A stretch of 55,737 nucleotides of DNA from Clostridia bacterium (GTDB lineage: Bacteria > Bacillota > Clostridia > Oscillospirales > CAG-272): the NCBI GenBank assembly GCA_017532425.1, contig JAFXJH010000029.1:1-55737 (forward strand). Direction: 5' to 3'. Position 1 is the first letter of the stretch; every line of letters starts with the position of its first letter. The notes beneath the pieces are model-generated. The model saw only the letters and a program-made list of their open reading frames with translations, ran no database searches and was not told the origin of the DNA. The translations under genes and the position numbers were made by a program. Shown piece after piece: positions 8,367 through 16,309 of the stretch.

Positions 8367-9470
8367 TTATTCGTCGTCCTTTTTCAGCTTGTTGCGAAGT
8401 GCTTCTTTTATAAGAAAGGATATTATTTCGGACAAGACCTTGCGCTTTTCCTTGTCAAACTTGCTGAGCGCGGAGAGAATATCTCTTGTTTTGTCAAGAC
8501 GGTCAACCGAAAGGTCGGTGAGCGTTTTGGCACCGGTCGCTTCAAAGAGCTCGAAGAGCGCTTCGGTGAATTCGCGCCGCTTGTCGTGGTCAAAGGATGA
8601 CAGCCAAGCGTTCAGTACCTTGTCGTTTCGCTGATTGCTTTCCGAGCCTTCGTGCAGAATGTCAAATCTGTTTACGTCTATATACCAGGTAAATCCGTCG
8701 TGTTGATACACTCCGCTGGCGGAAGAACGGACGGTCTGATACTGCGTATCGTGGTTGAGAAGCATTCCGACTATTGAATTTTCGGGTACGAAGGTGAATA
8801 TTCTGTCGCGAAGAGCTGCGTAATTTTCTCTTTCGGTGATCTCCTCGGAAAATCCGGGCCCGTCGAAATTGTAGACCTCGCTGATGCGCTGTCTCACCGA
8901 ATATTCAGCACTGAGCGCAGAATAGAGTGCGAGGTTTCCTCCCTTTGAATGTCCTCCGATGCGTATGGGCGAGGGAATTGCATCGGCGACTTTGTCTAAA
9001 TATTTTTTTGCTTCGATCTGAGAAGCGACCGCGTCGCAGTAGCTCATAGCAAAATCCTCTCTCCAACCGACGATAGTATCGTCAGTGCCGCGGAAAGCTA
9101 TGAAAACGTATCGGTCGCCGGTATCGACAGCCATAGCCGAAAACTGCTTTTCCTCGCTTTCGTTTGTGTCCGATATAAAGGATAAAAGCTTCATATCGGC
9201 AAAACGCCGTGTTTGGGCGGCTATCCTGAATACGTCGAATATAAGATCGGGAAGTATAAGTCCGAGACGCTTACCTGCGCGCTCGGAATCGGCAAAAAAA
9301 CTGTCTGCCGCTTCCTTCAGCGTGACTGAGGAAGAAAGATCTTCTCCGACTATTCCCGAAAAATCAAGATAGGATATTTCGCTGAGAATGAGCGCGTCAA
9401 TCTCGCAAAAGGGCGAGTGGCGTACGCTTACGTCACCGCGCCATTTAAGATAATCAAAAATATTTGCCAT
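8367..9470 (-). CDS. DUF2974 (Mbeg1-like) alpha/beta hydrolase
   Basis: A 367-residue predicted lipase-like hydrolase with no signal peptide. The start MANIFDYLKWRGD and the CEIDALILSEISYLDFSG motif are characteristic of DUF2974/Mbeg1 proteins. FIAFRGTDDTIVGWREDF corresponds to the oxyanion-region motif of class 3 lipases, and IGGHSKGGNLALYSAL is the nucleophile elbow with Ser in G-H-S-K-G. The function of this family is not established. It is the last gene of the minus-strand run GH42 - GNAT - DUF2974, starting 4 bases after the GNAT stop, so it is very likely cotranscribed. Confidence 0.82.
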   Translation of the reverse strand: MANIFDYLKWRGDVSVRHSPFCEIDALILSEISYLDFSGIVGEDLSSSVTLKEAADSFFADSERAGKRLGLILPDLIFDVFRIAAQTRRFADMKLLSFISDTNESEEKQFSAMAVDTGDRYVFIAFRGTDDTIVGWREDFAMSYCDAVASQIEAKKYLDKVADAIPSPIRIGGHSKGGNLALYSALSAEYSVRQRISEVYNFDGPGFSEEITERENYAALRDRIFTFVPENSIVGMLLNHDTQYQTVRSSASGVYQHDGFTWYIDVNRFDILHEGSESNQRNDKVLNAWLSSFDHDKRREFTEALFELFEATGAKTLTDLSVDRLDKTRDILSALSKFDKEKRKVLSEIISFLIKEALRNKLKKDDE

Positions 9471-9474
9471 AAAA

Positions 9475-9993
9475 TCACTTTAATGAGTATTGATAAGCCA
9501 TTCTGTGTCTGTCACCGTCCACATTTACGTAGATCGTTCCGCAGTGAACGAATCCGAGGGAGGTGAGAAGACGCTGCATAGGCAGATTTGCGCGGTGCGT
9601 GTCTATTTTAACGTTTCCCGAGCGCGCTATCGCCCACTCGATGCAAAGCTTTCCGACCTTGCGTCCGCGTGCAGCTTTAGAAACGCCTATTCTGTGAACG
9701 ACAGCGTAGGGAAGAGTATTCAGCCATTTTCCATCGTATATCACACGGTAGGTCGGATCGTCCGCGTTTTCTTCAAAATAGAATGCGGCGAGAATGGTAT
9801 CCCCGTCTGCCGCGACGTAGCCCTTGCCGTTTTCCGAGATATCCTCGGATATAAGATCAACGGAAGGATGTGAATCCTTCCATTGATCGGGATTTCCGTT
9901 TTGTTTCATAAACTCGCGTGCATCGGCGTAGAGAGCGCATATCTGCTCAAGATCCTCAGGACGCGACCTTCTGATTATAATATTATCTGCCAT
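9475..9993 (-). CDS. GNAT-family N-acetyltransferase
   Basis: A 172-residue acetyltransferase. IIIRRSRPEDLEQICALYADARE is the typical first strand and helix of the GNAT fold; a central strand VVHRIGVSKAARGRKVGKLC holds the acetyl-CoA pyrophosphate-binding R-x-x-x-x-G/K loop; the last strand motif LTSLGFVHCGT is also typical. The acceptor substrate cannot be told from sequence. It sits 5 bases downstream of the GH42 gene and 4 bases upstream of the DUF2974 gene on the same strand. Confidence 0.85.
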   Translation of the reverse strand: MADNIIIRRSRPEDLEQICALYADAREFMKQNGNPDQWKDSHPSVDLISEDISENGKGYVAADGDTILAAFYFEENADDPTYRVIYDGKWLNTLPYAVVHRIGVSKAARGRKVGKLCIEWAIARSGNVKIDTHRANLPMQRLLTSLGFVHCGTIYVNVDGDRHRMAYQYSLK

Positions 9994-9998
9994 TTTAA

Positions 9999-11975
9999 TT
10001 ACTTTTTAAGCACAAGAACGTCGTAAGGAGAAAGCTCGACCTTGCCCGAATACTTGTTTCCTGTGATTATGTCGGTCATTTCCTCTTTTAGTACGATAGA
10101 GCCTGCAGCGTTGTTGCATTCAGCAACGATAAGACCCTCGCCTGCTTCACCCGCACGGGGAGAAACGATAAGAGTACCGCTGATCTCGTATCCCGAAACC
10201 CCTGCATCGGCAGATGCAAGCGCGATTATCTTTGCCATATCTTCTTCAGAGGGGATGGTACCGAGAATGTAGACCTTACCCTTGCCGACCTTCTTGCAAA
10301 CGACCGTGGCCTTGCCGACAAGTGTGGGATAGCCTTCGGTAACTGTAACAAGAGAATCCTCGTCTGCTTCAAAGAGCTCGTACCAATCCTTGCCTTTAAA
10401 GCCTTCGCCGTTCTTCCATTCGGTCTTTATAAGACCTTCTCTGTCGGGAGCCTCGTAAGCCTGACGTACGCCGGTGAACTCTTCAAGCATATTGTACGGA
10501 CGGTTTGTGAAGCGTGTGCCGACAGCATTTCTGATATCGCTCATAGGACCGACCACCCAAACGCCGCCGTCCTCTACCCACTTCTGAATACGCTCGGTGA
10601 GATCGCCTTGATCAAGAGAGAGCATAAAGGGAGAGAAGAGAAGCTTGTATTTGGAAAGATCCTTTCTTGCACCGATAACGTCGGGGCGGAGACCTGCGTT
10701 TACAACGGGTGTATATACGTTAGAGTAAACGAGAGGATGATAGTTTACTCCTGTGATAACGCTCTGCGTTGCGAACATATTCCAGTTGAGAGAGGTGAAA
10801 TGGATAGCGACCTTGGTGTCTACCTTTGTGCCGTTTATAAAGTCGGCGCACTTGTCAAATTCGGATGCTGTGCGTGCAACCTCTTCGAAAATGTGGAGAG
10901 GTCTGCCCGAAGGAGCGAGAACAGAGCCGTGCATAAGCTCGTGACCTGCCCAATGTGTGCGCCAGAGCCAGTACATTGCGCTTTCACCGCCGAGGATAAC
11001 GGGCATCCAGGAGTTTACGCGGCAGAAGCCGTAAGGCTTGAGATTCTGACCGGTAGCCTCAGATCCGTTCCAGCAGGTAGAGGTTTCGGTATTCCAAAAG
11101 GGACGGTCCTTAAATGAACGCACAAAATCGTACCAGAAGCGCTGTCTGGGAAGCTCGTGCGGATGGTCGTAGTGGTTGTACTGAATGATATCGCACTTTT
11201 CGGTAAGTGTTTCGTAGTCAACACCGTCGACCGGCATTGTATCCGTACCGATGGGAGCTTTCGTGTACTTTCTGAGAATATCTGCCTGCATACCGATATA
11301 ATTTGAGTGGGAATCACTCTGGAAGAGGAGATATTCAAATCTGAGGTGAGGATTGTGCCAAGCGTTTGCGGGAATTCTTATCTCGCTGAAGCTTGAGTAT
11401 TCCTGGCTCCAAAGGGTGAGATTCCACGATTTGTTGAGATTTTCAACAGTGCCGTATCTTTTCTTGAGATGCTCACGGAAGAGAGTTTCACATTCGGGGC
11501 AGGTGCATCCCTGAAGATAGATCTCGTTGTCTATCTGCCAACCCATAACGCGCTCGTCGTTTCCGAATTCCTCTGCCATCTTTTCAACGATACGCTTACT
11601 GTACTCTATATAGTGTGTATTGTTTGAACAGCAATGACGGCGTCCGCCGTGTCTTGTCTGTATGCCGTTGCTGCCGAGAACGGTAACGTCGGGATACATC
11701 TGAGAAAGCCATATAGGCGGAGTTGCGGTGGGAGTGCAGAGAAGAACGCCGATCCCTGCTTTAGAGAGCTTGTCGATAACCTTGTGTACCCACTCAAAAT
11801 TATAATTTCCGGGTGTGGGCTCAAGTCTTGACCAGGCAAACTCTGCGATTCTTGCGCAGGTAACACCTGCTTCGTTCATTTTTGAGATGTCATAATCGAT
11901 CTCGGATTCATCCCAGTCCTCGGGATAGTAGGCTGCGCCTATAAAGGGCTTCTTGTAGTTGTCCAAATTGTTCAT
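9999..11975 (-). CDS. GH42 beta-galactosidase
   Basis: Hydrolyses terminal beta-galactosides; intracellular, since no signal peptide is seen. At 658 residues it has the normal GH42 size: catalytic barrel, trimerisation domain, small C-terminal beta domain. The N-terminus GAAYYPEDWDE and RIAEFAWSRLEP are GH42 signatures. The acid/base is Glu151 in GWQIDNEIY; the nucleophile is Glu297 in FWNTETS. The zinc cysteine cluster of the family is kept (Cys115/116 and the CTCPEC at 157-162). First gene of a three-gene minus-strand operon; GAAAGGAAT precedes the ATG. A short palindrome just downstream of its -10 box suggests control by a repressor, perhaps sugar-responsive (inference). Confidence 0.93.
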   Translation of the reverse strand: MNNLDNYKKPFIGAAYYPEDWDESEIDYDISKMNEAGVTCARIAEFAWSRLEPTPGNYNFEWVHKVIDKLSKAGIGVLLCTPTATPPIWLSQMYPDVTVLGSNGIQTRHGGRRHCCSNNTHYIEYSKRIVEKMAEEFGNDERVMGWQIDNEIYLQGCTCPECETLFREHLKKRYGTVENLNKSWNLTLWSQEYSSFSEIRIPANAWHNPHLRFEYLLFQSDSHSNYIGMQADILRKYTKAPIGTDTMPVDGVDYETLTEKCDIIQYNHYDHPHELPRQRFWYDFVRSFKDRPFWNTETSTCWNGSEATGQNLKPYGFCRVNSWMPVILGGESAMYWLWRTHWAGHELMHGSVLAPSGRPLHIFEEVARTASEFDKCADFINGTKVDTKVAIHFTSLNWNMFATQSVITGVNYHPLVYSNVYTPVVNAGLRPDVIGARKDLSKYKLLFSPFMLSLDQGDLTERIQKWVEDGGVWVVGPMSDIRNAVGTRFTNRPYNMLEEFTGVRQAYEAPDREGLIKTEWKNGEGFKGKDWYELFEADEDSLVTVTEGYPTLVGKATVVCKKVGKGKVYILGTIPSEEDMAKIIALASADAGVSGYEISGTLIVSPRAGEAGEGLIVAECNNAAGSIVLKEEMTDIITGNKYSGKVELSPYDVLVLKK

Positions 11976-12028
11976 AGCTGTATGATTCCTTTCTTAAATA
12001 AAAGATAAAATCAATGTTCTTATGCTAT

Positions 12029-12079
12029 CGGTAATGTACCGAATTTATTTTATTATATCACAAAAAGCCTAAAAATCAA
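12029..12079 (-). promoter_or_regulatory. Promoter and possible operator of the GH42 operon
   Basis: On the minus strand TTGATT (12074-12079), a 16-base spacer, and TATAAT preceded by TGA (-10 at 12052-12057) form a good promoter. Immediately after it lies CGGTA-ATG-TACCG (12029-12041), a perfect 5-base inverted repeat over the expected start of transcription, which could be a repressor site. Confidence 0.65.
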
Positions 12080-12126
12080 TACGAATATAGTTAAAAAATC
12101 CAAAATCATTTAGTGGCGGAAAGTAT

Positions 12127-12146
12127 TACGCTCCTTTCGAAGCGTA
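12127..12146. promoter_or_regulatory. Inverted repeat in the divergent intergenic region
   Basis: TACGCT (12127-12132) and AGCGTA (12141-12146) form a perfect 6-base inverted repeat separated by 8 bases. It lies in the 292-base gap between the divergent GH42 and 12268 genes, roughly 70 bases upstream of the plus-strand -10 box. It may be a regulator site for one or both directions. Nothing else coding is seen in the gap. Confidence 0.35.
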
Positions 12147-12218
12147 CGAATATTGTATTTGTACAAAAACGGAAAGGAAATTTTGTAAATTATGACTGTT
12201 TAAAAAACGCTTTTTATG

Positions 12219-12227
12219 TGTTACAAT
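12219..12227 (+). promoter_or_regulatory. Extended -10 promoter for the 12268 gene
   Basis: TG-T-TACAAT (12219-12227) fits an extended -10 element; no good -35 box is present at 17 bases. It would drive the 12268 gene and the transporter behind it. Confidence 0.5.
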
Positions 12228-12267
12228 ACTGAAAAAGATTTAGTAGATTAAAGGAAACGTTGAATGT

Positions 12268-13911
12268 ATGGAAAAGTTTACCTATTTTCACTGCTATGCA
12301 GAAGACCTTTGGGATGGATATGAAAAAAACGGACTGCTGCGCGATAATTTCGGCATACGATTTATGCAGTGTATACGCTTGCCCGAGGAACTTAAATTTA
12401 ATGAATATGCGAAGAAGGGCGGAAAGCTCTATAACTTTATAAAAGAACATAACTGTGCTTTTTATATCGATAGACTTCAGGGCGGCACGTTTCTTGAGGA
12501 ATACGATTTCGATACAGATCTTATAGATGAATATAAACAACTGTTGGGCGACAAATTTTTGGGATTTCAAATGCACGAATGGCTTTCTAATTATAAGACC
12601 GAAATACATTGGAAGCTTACCGACCTTCCCGAAGAAAAGTGGACTAAGGAAAACATTGAAAAGTTTATAAACGAAAAATTTCCTCTTCCGTGGCTGTTTT
12701 TGGAGCCTATGACTTTGGATGAGCTTGCCTATTACGGTAAGCCGAAAACTCCGCAAGAATTTTATAACAATATGACCGACGTTTATAGAAAGCGAGCCGA
12801 AAAATATCCGCTTGTGCCTTGTTCAAGCTGGTATATGATGTATCCGTTTGAGGCGGAAAACGGAGCAAAGGTGATTATGCCCGAGGTGGGTTGGCAGATT
12901 CCCGGTATGCGTGTGCAGATGTGTTACGCGCGCGGAGTTTGCAGTGCTTACGGCATTACACTGGGTGCTTATTACGAGCCGTGGGGCGGAGAGCCTTTTA
13001 CGACCTGCTCGTATTCTGATGACGGAAAAAATGAATGGCTCAATAAGGGAAGTAAATCCTTTCCCTTTGTTCCGGGTGGACCGAACGGAGGAAGCTCACG
13101 GTCTATGCAGTGGCGTGTGCATTTGTATGCTTATCTTTCGGGTGCGAAAATGATTTCTGAGGAATGGGGCGGATATAATACCTTCAAGAACAGGGAAACA
13201 TATGAGCTTTCCGAGTACGGATTGGTAAAAAAGAGATTTTTGGATTTCGTAGATAAATATTCCGATATCGGGGAAAAGCTTGCACCTATTGCGGCTGTTG
13301 TCTCTAACGATCTGCTCTGTTATACTACAAGCTGGAATCTTGAAAACGACAGCAAGGAACTGTTCGGCTATAAGCTTGAGGGTGAGGCTTTGGAAAATAA
13401 CCGTAAGCTTCTTTTTGCCGTAGATAAAATATTCGGAAGAAACGTGCCTATGTACGGAAACGAAACTCTGACACTTGTCAATTCAACCGTGCCTGACGGT
13501 GTCGATATGCTTAACGAAGGCGACGGAAAAGCACTTTCAAAGTACCGTTATCTTGTCAATTTGACAGGTGACGCTTTCTTCAAAGATAAATACGCGAACT
13601 GCATTTCACCCGAAGAGGTTTCGGAAAAGTTGGACGAACTTTTGCCTTGCAAGGTTACAGGTGGACTTCATTATCTTGTAAATCGTAGAGGGGAAGAGGG
13701 CTACTATCTTGCAATCTTCAACCACAGCGGGGTTGTGCGCACACAGAAAAAAGGTGATGAAATTTTGCCCGAAGCAACGGTTACGGTTACTGTTGAATTG
13801 AAGGACAGCAGAGCTTTGAAAGCACTTGAAGGAAGCAAAGAAATCATATTCAAGGACGGAAAATACTATGTTACCGTTAGCGGCGGTGATTGGTTTTTTG
13901 CTGAATTTTAA
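12268..13911 (+). CDS. Unassigned 547-residue protein, possible glycoside hydrolase-like enzyme
   Basis: I do not recognise a named family. The protein has no signal peptide. Its layout suggests a TIM-barrel sugar enzyme: LGFQMHEWLSNYKTEIHW near residues 95-110, LPWLFLEPMTLDEL, VPCSSWYMMYPFEAENGAKVIMPEVGWQIPG, RGVCSAYGITLGAYYEPWGG and AKMISEEWGGYNTF contain conserved-looking Glu residues at strand ends, and the C-terminal 100 residues look like a beta-sandwich (VTVTVELKDSRALKAL, KDGKYYVTVSGGDWFF). It begins 292 bases from the divergent GH42 beta-galactosidase and is followed 13 bases later by an EamA transporter, a context that fits sugar breakdown (inference). The ATG is weakly supported: AAAGGAAAC lies about 10 bases upstream. 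Confidence 0.6.
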   Translation: MEKFTYFHCYAEDLWDGYEKNGLLRDNFGIRFMQCIRLPEELKFNEYAKKGGKLYNFIKEHNCAFYIDRLQGGTFLEEYDFDTDLIDEYKQLLGDKFLGFQMHEWLSNYKTEIHWKLTDLPEEKWTKENIEKFINEKFPLPWLFLEPMTLDELAYYGKPKTPQEFYNNMTDVYRKRAEKYPLVPCSSWYMMYPFEAENGAKVIMPEVGWQIPGMRVQMCYARGVCSAYGITLGAYYEPWGGEPFTTCSYSDDGKNEWLNKGSKSFPFVPGGPNGGSSRSMQWRVHLYAYLSGAKMISEEWGGYNTFKNRETYELSEYGLVKKRFLDFVDKYSDIGEKLAPIAAVVSNDLLCYTTSWNLENDSKELFGYKLEGEALENNRKLLFAVDKIFGRNVPMYGNETLTLVNSTVPDGVDMLNEGDGKALSKYRYLVNLTGDAFFKDKYANCISPEEVSEKLDELLPCKVTGGLHYLVNRRGEEGYYLAIFNHSGVVRTQKKGDEILPEATVTVTVELKDSRALKALEGSKEIIFKDGKYYVTVSGGDWFFAEF

Positions 13912-13924
13912 CGGAGGATAAAAT

Positions 13925-14791
13925 ATGCCGTATTTTTATTTGTCGGTTTCCGTCTTAATGAGTGCGTCATCGAGTGTATTTGGGAAGTTTTTCGGGAGAA
14001 AAAATGTTGGTGTAAAGGATGCCTCGATATTATATAACTGCTTACAGCTTACAAGCGTATTTGTTTTTTGGTGTGTCTTGTATCTGTTTGATTTTTCTTT
14101 TGATGTGCGAGTTTTGCCGTACTCGTTACTGTTTGCAACTTGTTTTACAGTATGTAATATCGGTATTATAACTGCTCTCAGGAATGGACCGATGACACTG
14201 ACGTCCTTGTTTAACAGCTTGTCTTTGATCGTAACGACTGTTTGGGGATTTGTTTTTTGGGATGACGAAGTTACAGGGAAAGTTCTTCTCGGACTTGTAC
14301 TTGTTGTAGTTTCTATATTTCTTTGTTTATATACGGGTAAAAAGGAAGAAAAGAAGATTTCCTTGAAGTGGATAATTTTCACCTTGATGGCGTTTTTCGG
14401 AAATGCAGGCTGTTCGATTGTACAGCGTACACAACAAATACATTTTGATGGGCAGTATAAGTATATGCTTATGACATTTGCCACTTTCCTTTCTGCGCTT
14501 GTCTGCTTGATGATATATCTTTGCGGAGATAAAACCCAAAGTAAGGATATACTCAAAAACTCGTGGTATTTTCCGGTTACGGCAGGATCGTGCAATGTTG
14601 TGCTCAATTTGTTCGTTATGTTTCTCGCTACGTCATCGCTTTCACCGAGCTTTATTTATCCTGTTATCGGGGTCGGTGGACTTATGGTAGTTACTATCTT
14701 TTCACTGTTTGTGTTTAGGGAAAAGCTTAAGTGGCGACAATGGTTCGGTATATTCTTCGGCGCGGCGGCTACCGTGCTTCTGTCGATATAG
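13925..14791 (+). CDS. EamA/DMT-family transporter
   Basis: A 288-residue integral membrane protein with about ten hydrophobic segments, the usual size and two-repeat form of drug/metabolite transporters. The first repeat runs from the N-terminal SVSVLMSASSSVFGKFFGRK to a GLVLVVVSIFLCLYTG helix and a charged KKEEKK break; the second ends with FSLFVFREKLKWRQWFGIFFGAA, typical of the last two EamA helices. The substrate is unknown. GGAGGATAAAAT precedes the ATG by a good distance. It is cotranscribed with the 12268 gene, so it may import or export that enzyme's substrate or product (inference). Confidence 0.85.
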   Translation: MPYFYLSVSVLMSASSSVFGKFFGRKNVGVKDASILYNCLQLTSVFVFWCVLYLFDFSFDVRVLPYSLLFATCFTVCNIGIITALRNGPMTLTSLFNSLSLIVTTVWGFVFWDDEVTGKVLLGLVLVVVSIFLCLYTGKKEEKKISLKWIIFTLMAFFGNAGCSIVQRTQQIHFDGQYKYMLMTFATFLSALVCLMIYLCGDKTQSKDILKNSWYFPVTAGSCNVVLNLFVMFLATSSLSPSFIYPVIGVGGLMVVTIFSLFVFREKLKWRQWFGIFFGAAATVLLSI

Positions 14792-14796
14792 TATAT

Positions 14797-14826
14797 ACGC
14801 CGCTTCAAAATTGGAGCGGCGTTCTT
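14797..14826 (+). terminator. Terminator after the EamA transporter
   Basis: ACGCCGCT (14797-14804) pairs with AGCGGCGT (14815-14822), the stem extends inward with TCAA/TTGG, and a short T-containing tail follows. The U-tract is weak. Confidence 0.65.
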
Positions 14827-14927
14827 ATATAATGAGCAATATTTACCGTAAAATTGTATTATGTTTGCAAAAAATTCATATTTGTATAATATAATTAAAA
14901 TGATTAACTATGTAAAGGATTTTAATA

Positions 14928-16088
14928 ATGACTTTTTTCAAAAAAACAGCAAGATTTTTGGCAGTTACACTTGTTCTTGCAACGTCGGTGTCACTGCTTG
15001 CCGCATGTAAAAGCGACAGTAATGACGTGTACACAAAAGAATTTCCGGACGTAAATGAGATCGAGTATAATATATCGGAATATTTAAAGGCACCGAAGCT
15101 TTCGGACATTAAACTCCGTAAAAGCAGGATAGATAATTCTGTAAATTACGCACTTGTAAGCATACTTCTCCAAAAAGCGGAGCGTACGGCGTATAAAGAA
15201 GCAAACAGTGCGCAGGTGGCTCTTTACGATACTGTAAATCTCACCTTCACGGGAGTGCCCGCGGATGAAAGCGTCGAGCTTGACGATATGATTCTCGCGT
15301 CAATGAGTAATGCATCAAGCAGTAGTGGCACTAACCTCGTCATAGGCTCGGGTAGCTTTATCGGTGAGTATTACAACGAAAAGGACCCTTCAAAAAACAA
15401 TAAAGGCTTTGAAGAGCAGCTTGTCGGTATGAACGTCGGAGAAAGCAAGGATATTCTCGTCACCTTCCCGGATACTTATGCTGAAAAATCTCTTTGCTCA
15501 GTAGTGGTCAAGTTCAGCGTAAAGATAAATTCGATAGACAGACCGACTCTCGGAGAGCTTACCGACGAGGCTTGTAAGGCGTATACCGGGTATGAAACGG
15601 TTGAGGCGTATACAGAGTATCTTGAAGAATACTATTCGGGAGTTTACGCATACGACGCCGTCTACGGTCAGTGCGAGATAATCAAGGAATGTAAGGAAAT
15701 AGTAGACGTTTACGTTGATAAGTACATACATGATAATATTATATACAGCTACGGCGAAAGCCTCACGCAAAAGGATTATGAGGATGCATACGAGGAGCTT
15801 TACGATTCGATATACGATAAGGCATATTCGTGGGCTGTGTCGATAGCAAACGAGCGTATAATACTTAAATATCTTTTCGATAACTGCAGTATCACACTCA
15901 GCGAAGAGGAGTTTGATGAAATGTTCGCTACCGACTGGGAGGACAATAAGGATGCGTACAAATCAAATTACGGTATTGAAACCAAGGAAGACGCGATCGA
16001 ATATTTCGGCAGAGACGAGCTTGAGCTTTCTTATATGTTTGAAAAAATGATAAAGGTCCTGCCCGATCATATCAGCATTGTAGAATAA
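14928..16088 (+). CDS. Trigger-factor-like peptidyl-prolyl isomerase lipoprotein
   Basis: A 386-residue lipoprotein. The signal peptide (basic FFKKTARF, hydrophobic core, lipobox LLAAC at about residue 27) puts it on the outer face of the membrane. The middle region has the trigger-factor/FKBP layout: AQVALYDTVNLTFTG, a GSGSFIGEYYN...GFEEQLVGMNVGE core, DILVTFPDTYAEKSL and a closing VVVKFSVKINSI strand. The C-terminal 180 residues are helical and acidic, like the trigger-factor C-domain (EEEFDEMF). It is likely an extracytoplasmic foldase for secreted proteins, analogous to PrsA but with a trigger-factor architecture. It is followed by tRNA-Leu on the same strand, which has its own promoter. 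Confidence 0.8.
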   Translation: MTFFKKTARFLAVTLVLATSVSLLAACKSDSNDVYTKEFPDVNEIEYNISEYLKAPKLSDIKLRKSRIDNSVNYALVSILLQKAERTAYKEANSAQVALYDTVNLTFTGVPADESVELDDMILASMSNASSSSGTNLVIGSGSFIGEYYNEKDPSKNNKGFEEQLVGMNVGESKDILVTFPDTYAEKSLCSVVVKFSVKINSIDRPTLGELTDEACKAYTGYETVEAYTEYLEEYYSGVYAYDAVYGQCEIIKECKEIVDVYVDKYIHDNIIYSYGESLTQKDYEDAYEELYDSIYDKAYSWAVSIANERIILKYLFDNCSITLSEEEFDEMFATDWEDNKDAYKSNYGIETKEDAIEYFGRDELELSYMFEKMIKVLPDHISIVE

Positions 16089-16113
16089 ATTTTAATAAAA
16101 TAATCGATTTCGG

Positions 16114-16142
16114 TTGACAATCAGATTGACTTGTGATATACT
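16114..16142 (+). promoter_or_regulatory. tRNA-Leu promoter
   Basis: TTGACA (16114-16119), a 17-base spacer, TATACT (16137-16142); the tRNA 5' end is 20 bases further on. Confidence 0.88.
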
Positions 16143-16161
16143 AACGAGGTCGATTATATTC

Positions 16162-16245
16162 GCCGGTGTGGCGAAATTGGCAGACGCAAGGGACTTAAAA
16201 TCCCTCGGTGGCAACACCGTACCGGTTCGAGCCCGGTCACCGGCA
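16162..16245 (+). tRNA. tRNA-Leu (anticodon UAA)
   Basis: An 84-base class II tRNA. The acceptor arms GCCGGTG and CACCGGC pair fully, with a discriminator A at 16245 and no encoded CCA. The anticodon stem GGGAC/..TCCC with loop CTTAAAA gives UAA. The long variable arm (CGGTGGCAACACCG) and the T-loop GGTTCGAGCCC are as expected for leucine. It has its own promoter and terminator. Confidence 0.96.
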
Positions 16246-16248
16246 TAA

Positions 16249-16281
16249 AAGCCCAAACCGTTTTGCGGTTTGGGCTTTTTT
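16249..16281 (+). terminator. Terminator after tRNA-Leu
   Basis: AAGCCCAAACCG (16249-16260) and CGGTTTGGGCTT (16266-16277) form a perfect 12-base stem with a 5-base loop, followed by a T-run. Confidence 0.95.
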
Positions 16282-16309
16282 GAAATTATATCTCTTTATG
16301 GGGTGAAAA

